From Verrucomicrobiota bacterium (lineage in GTDB: Bacteria; Verrucomicrobiota; Verrucomicrobiia; Verrucomicrobiales; Akkermansiaceae), in NCBI GenBank assembly GCA_008932955.1, contig WBXE01000031.1:1-15849 (forward strand): 15,849 nt of DNA. Reading direction: 5' to 3'. Of the stretch, positions 13,887 to 15,849 are shown one piece after another. Made by a program: the position numbers and the translations under genes. The notes beneath the pieces are model-generated. The model saw only the letters and a program-made list of their open reading frames with translations, did no database searches and was not told the origin of the DNA. How positions within the stretch are numbered: position 1 is the stretch's first letter; every line of letters begins with the position of its first letter.

Positions 13887-15464
13887 ATGTTCTATCTAAC
13901 CACCGCCATCGACTACACCAACGGCGCGCCGCACATCGGCCATGCCTATGAGAAGGTGCTCGCCGATGTGATCATCCGCTACCGCCGCTTGCGCGGCGAG
14001 GAGGCGTATTTCCTAACCGGCGTCGATCAGCACGGCCAGAAAGTCCAACAATCTGCCGAACGCGAAGGGGTGAACCCGGCCACCTTTGTCAAACGCACCA
14101 CCAAGCAGTTTCGCAACCTGTGGGAGAAGCTCGGGGTGGATTACGATGGTTGGGCGGAGACCACCGATCCGCGCCACAAGGCCTGCGTGCAGGGGATCCT
14201 CAGCGATCTCCAACAACGCGGCCAGCTCTACAAAAAATCCCACTCCGCCCCCTACTCGGTGCGCCAGGAGCAATTCCTTCAGGACCGCGACCGCGATGAA
14301 CACGGCAACTTCGGGCCGCAGTGGGGCGAGGTGAACATTGTCGAGGAAGAGAACTGGTATTTCAAGCTCAGCGAGCACACCGCTTGGCTCAAATCCTTCA
14401 TTGAGAGCCACCCGGATATGATCACCCCGGCTTTCCGCAGGACCGAGTTGCTCAATGCGCTGGAGCGCTCAGGCGACACCGACCTGTGCATCTCCCGCCC
14501 CAAGGAACGCTTGCGCTGGGGCATCGAATTGCCCTTCGACGCCTCCTTCGTCACCTACGTCTGGTTCGATGCACTCATCAACTATATCTCGTTCGCCGGC
14601 TATCATGCTGCACCGGATGCCGGCCTGCCCGATTTTGAAAAACTCTGGAATGTTGGCGGCAGTCGCAGCACTCATCTGATCGGCAAGGATATCTTGGTGC
14701 CCGCCCACGGCATTTACTGGCTGTGCATGCTCCATGCCATGGGTTTCCCCGATGCCCAAATCCCACGCCTTCTCGTCCACGGCTTCTGGAATAGCAAGGG
14801 CGGCGACAAACTCTCCAAGTCCACCGGCAATATCGTCGATCCTAACGAACTAGCCGACTCCTTCGGCGTCGATGCCTTGCGCTACTACTTGGTGCGCGAC
14901 ATCGTCACCGGCAAGGATTCCGACTTTGATCAGGACCGCCTCATCATGCTCTTCAACACCGAGCTGGCCAACGAAACTGGCAACCTCTGCAACCGCGCCC
15001 TCAACATGAGCCAGCGCTTCACCGCCGGGATCCTGCATCACGGCGCCGCGCTCACCCCCGACGAAACCGCGCTGCAAGTTTCTCTAACTGAATCCACCGC
15101 TGCCTATCAGGCCGCAATGGACGAATGCGATGTCTCGCGCGGCCTCGAAGCCATCAGCCGCCACGTCGTCCATTGCAATGGCTATGCCGAGCGGATGAAA
15201 CCTTGGGAGCTCAACAAGGAGCCGGCTAACCATGAGCGCCTTGCCACGGTGCTCTATCACCTCGCCGAAAGCGTCGCTCACGCCGCCGTGCTGCTCTCGC
15301 CGATCTTGCCGGACGCTGCCGCCAAGCTCGCCGCCCAGCTGAATTTGCCATCCCTAACGGGCCTTAAACTCGCCGACCTGCACTGGGGCCTACTGCCCGA
15401 CGGCCACGCGATCGGCAAGCCCAAGCCGGTATTTCCGCGCATCGTGGTGGAGGAGCCGGCATAG
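13887..15464 (+). CDS. metG: Methionyl-tRNA synthetase
   Basis: A 525-residue class I aminoacyl-tRNA synthetase that charges tRNA-Met, in the cytosol. The N-terminus MFYLTTAIDYTNGAPHIGHAYEKV carries the HIGH motif at residues 16-19. FLTGVDQHGQKVQQSAEREG is the usual connective segment, and WVWFDALINYISF-type sequence (YVWFDALINYISFAGY) forms the Met pocket region. GGDKLSKSTGNIVDP holds the KMSKS loop (KLSKS, 308-312). The helical anticodon-binding domain follows (ELANETGNLCNRALNM). The short insertion region (SAPYSVRQEQFL) has no CxxC zinc knuckle, and there is no C-terminal EMAPII/dimerisation domain, so this is the short, non-zinc form. ATG 13887 fits the conserved start; the frame is open upstream but that part overlaps the preceding gene. 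It follows the PpiD-like gene by 100 bp, with a terminator candidate five bases after the stop. Confidence 0.96.
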   Translation: MFYLTTAIDYTNGAPHIGHAYEKVLADVIIRYRRLRGEEAYFLTGVDQHGQKVQQSAEREGVNPATFVKRTTKQFRNLWEKLGVDYDGWAETTDPRHKACVQGILSDLQQRGQLYKKSHSAPYSVRQEQFLQDRDRDEHGNFGPQWGEVNIVEEENWYFKLSEHTAWLKSFIESHPDMITPAFRRTELLNALERSGDTDLCISRPKERLRWGIELPFDASFVTYVWFDALINYISFAGYHAAPDAGLPDFEKLWNVGGSRSTHLIGKDILVPAHGIYWLCMLHAMGFPDAQIPRLLVHGFWNSKGGDKLSKSTGNIVDPNELADSFGVDALRYYLVRDIVTGKDSDFDQDRLIMLFNTELANETGNLCNRALNMSQRFTAGILHHGAALTPDETALQVSLTESTAAYQAAMDECDVSRGLEAISRHVVHCNGYAERMKPWELNKEPANHERLATVLYHLAESVAHAAVLLSPILPDAAAKLAAQLNLPSLTGLKLADLHWGLLPDGHAIGKPKPVFPRIVVEEPA

Positions 15465-15468
15465 GCAT

Positions 15469-15490
15469 AACAGGCGAGGACGCTTGTTTT
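15469..15490 (+). terminator. Rho-independent terminator candidate after metG
   Basis: AACAGGCG (15469-15476), loop AGGA, CGCTTGTT (15481-15488) form an 8-bp stem with one G-U pair, running into a T-run (TTGTTTT to 15490). It starts five bases after the metG stop. The stem may also serve the convergent minus-strand fragment. Confidence 0.6.
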
Positions 15491-15497
15491 CCGTGCC

Positions 15498-15666
15498 TCA
15501 GAGAGCCAAGGGCTGGACGCGGGCCCGGATGCGCGGGGCCTGCTCCAACTCGACGCGGCGCAGCTCGTGCTGGCTTTGCAGATTGAGCCAAAATTGCCCG
15601 CTCATACCAAAGAAGGTGCCCAAGGTTAGGGCGGTTTCGGCGTTGATGGGACGCTTGACGCGACAG
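15498..15666 (-). pseudogene. higA: C-terminal fragment of a HigA-type addiction-module antitoxin
   Basis: On the minus strand the frame reads VKRPINAETALTLGTFFGMS then GQFWLNLQSQHELRRVE, ending in a TGA at 15498. This is the second half of the HTH and the C-terminal 'FWLNLQ-YDLR' signature of HigA/VapI-type XRE antitoxins. The recognition half of the HTH and the N-terminus are missing. Upstream in the same frame the sequence passes into the repeat element (peptide TVYLSLC) and hits a stop within about 20 bp beyond 15666, and there is no start codon. The repeat insertion therefore appears to have removed the 5' part. No HigB toxin is visible in the 180 bp left in the window. As a DNA-binding autoregulator it would be inactive. 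Confidence 0.7.
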
Positions 15667-15849
15667 AGGGACAGATAAACTGTCTTCTCTCAGGCATGCG
15701 CTTATCATGGGCTGGCCGGCTCAAGCCGGCGCTCCATCGCGACAGGGGGACAGATAAACTGTCTTCTTTTGGCCGGCTCAAGCCGGCGCTCCATCGAGGG
15801 ACACGCGACAGAGGGACAGATAAACTGTCTTCTCTCAGGCATGCGCTTA
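15658..15849. repeat. Clustered direct repeats with GACAG-N5-CTGTC palindromes
   Basis: A 47-bp segment (15658-15704) recurs identically at 15803-15849, a 145-bp period cut by the window end. A third partial copy of its GGACAGATAAACTGTCTTCT core lies near 15738-15768. A separate 27-bp unit with GCCGGC-TCAA-GCCGGC occurs at 15713-15739 and 15770-15796. GACAG-ATAAA-CTGTC is itself a hairpin. The layout resembles REP/BIME clusters or ends of IS200/IS605-like or RAYT elements, but no transposase is present here. Confidence 0.75.

Noticed and set aside
15364..15708. A 114-residue minus-strand ORF at the right end
   Set aside because: It crosses the HigA fragment in the wrong frame and metG in antisense; the neighbouring frame carries the HigA signature.
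15658..15849. CRISPR array
   Set aside because: The repeats are of two different kinds with unequal spacing (57 and 145 bp), are internally palindromic, and no cas gene is near.

Overview
The window looks like a chromosomal segment from a member of the PVC superphylum, most likely Verrucomicrobiota. This is an inference. It rests on the ribonucleotide reductase pair, which resembles the chlamydial class Ic enzyme along its whole length, and on several kinds of short palindromic intergenic repeat that I associate with large verrucomicrobial genomes. No rRNA, tRNA or CRISPR array is visible.

Left part (1-3474): a decayed accessory stretch. It opens with about 500 bp of repeat-rich non-coding DNA. 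A 3' remnant of a ClpB/ClpC-type AAA+ chaperone follows (527-1193), carrying one frameshift and a palindromic insert. Next is a VapBC toxin-antitoxin pair on the minus strand (1243-1936) with a palindromic operator candidate. Then comes a truncated arylsulfotransferase-like gene (2206-2664) and a second, unrelated VapBC pair on the plus strand (2769-3474). The only intact genes here are the two TA modules.

Middle part (3576-5734, minus strand): a secreted outer-membrane beta-barrel candidate with a Cys-rich N-terminus, and an Old Yellow Enzyme family ene-reductase.

Core part (about 6125-10695, plus strand): nrdB and nrdA behind a promoter candidate that carries two NrdR-box-like palindromes. 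NrdB has all six metal ligands with Glu at the first position, as in class Ic, but Leu where the radical tyrosine would be. This predicts a Tyr-radical-free (Mn/Fe type) enzyme and is the most interesting protein in the window.

Right part (10891-15849): a DEDDy-type 3'-5' exonuclease-like protein, a gene-poor stretch with hairpins and a 35-residue single-span membrane ORF, a membrane-anchored PpiD/SurA-like periplasmic folding factor, and methionyl-tRNA synthetase with a terminator candidate. The window ends in a broken HigA antitoxin fragment next to a cluster of direct and inverted repeats with a 145 bp period.

I did not find a clearly new multi-gene system. The unusual points are the NrdB radical site, the small membrane ORF, the repeat families (including one inside a coding remnant) and the TA-rich decayed region.
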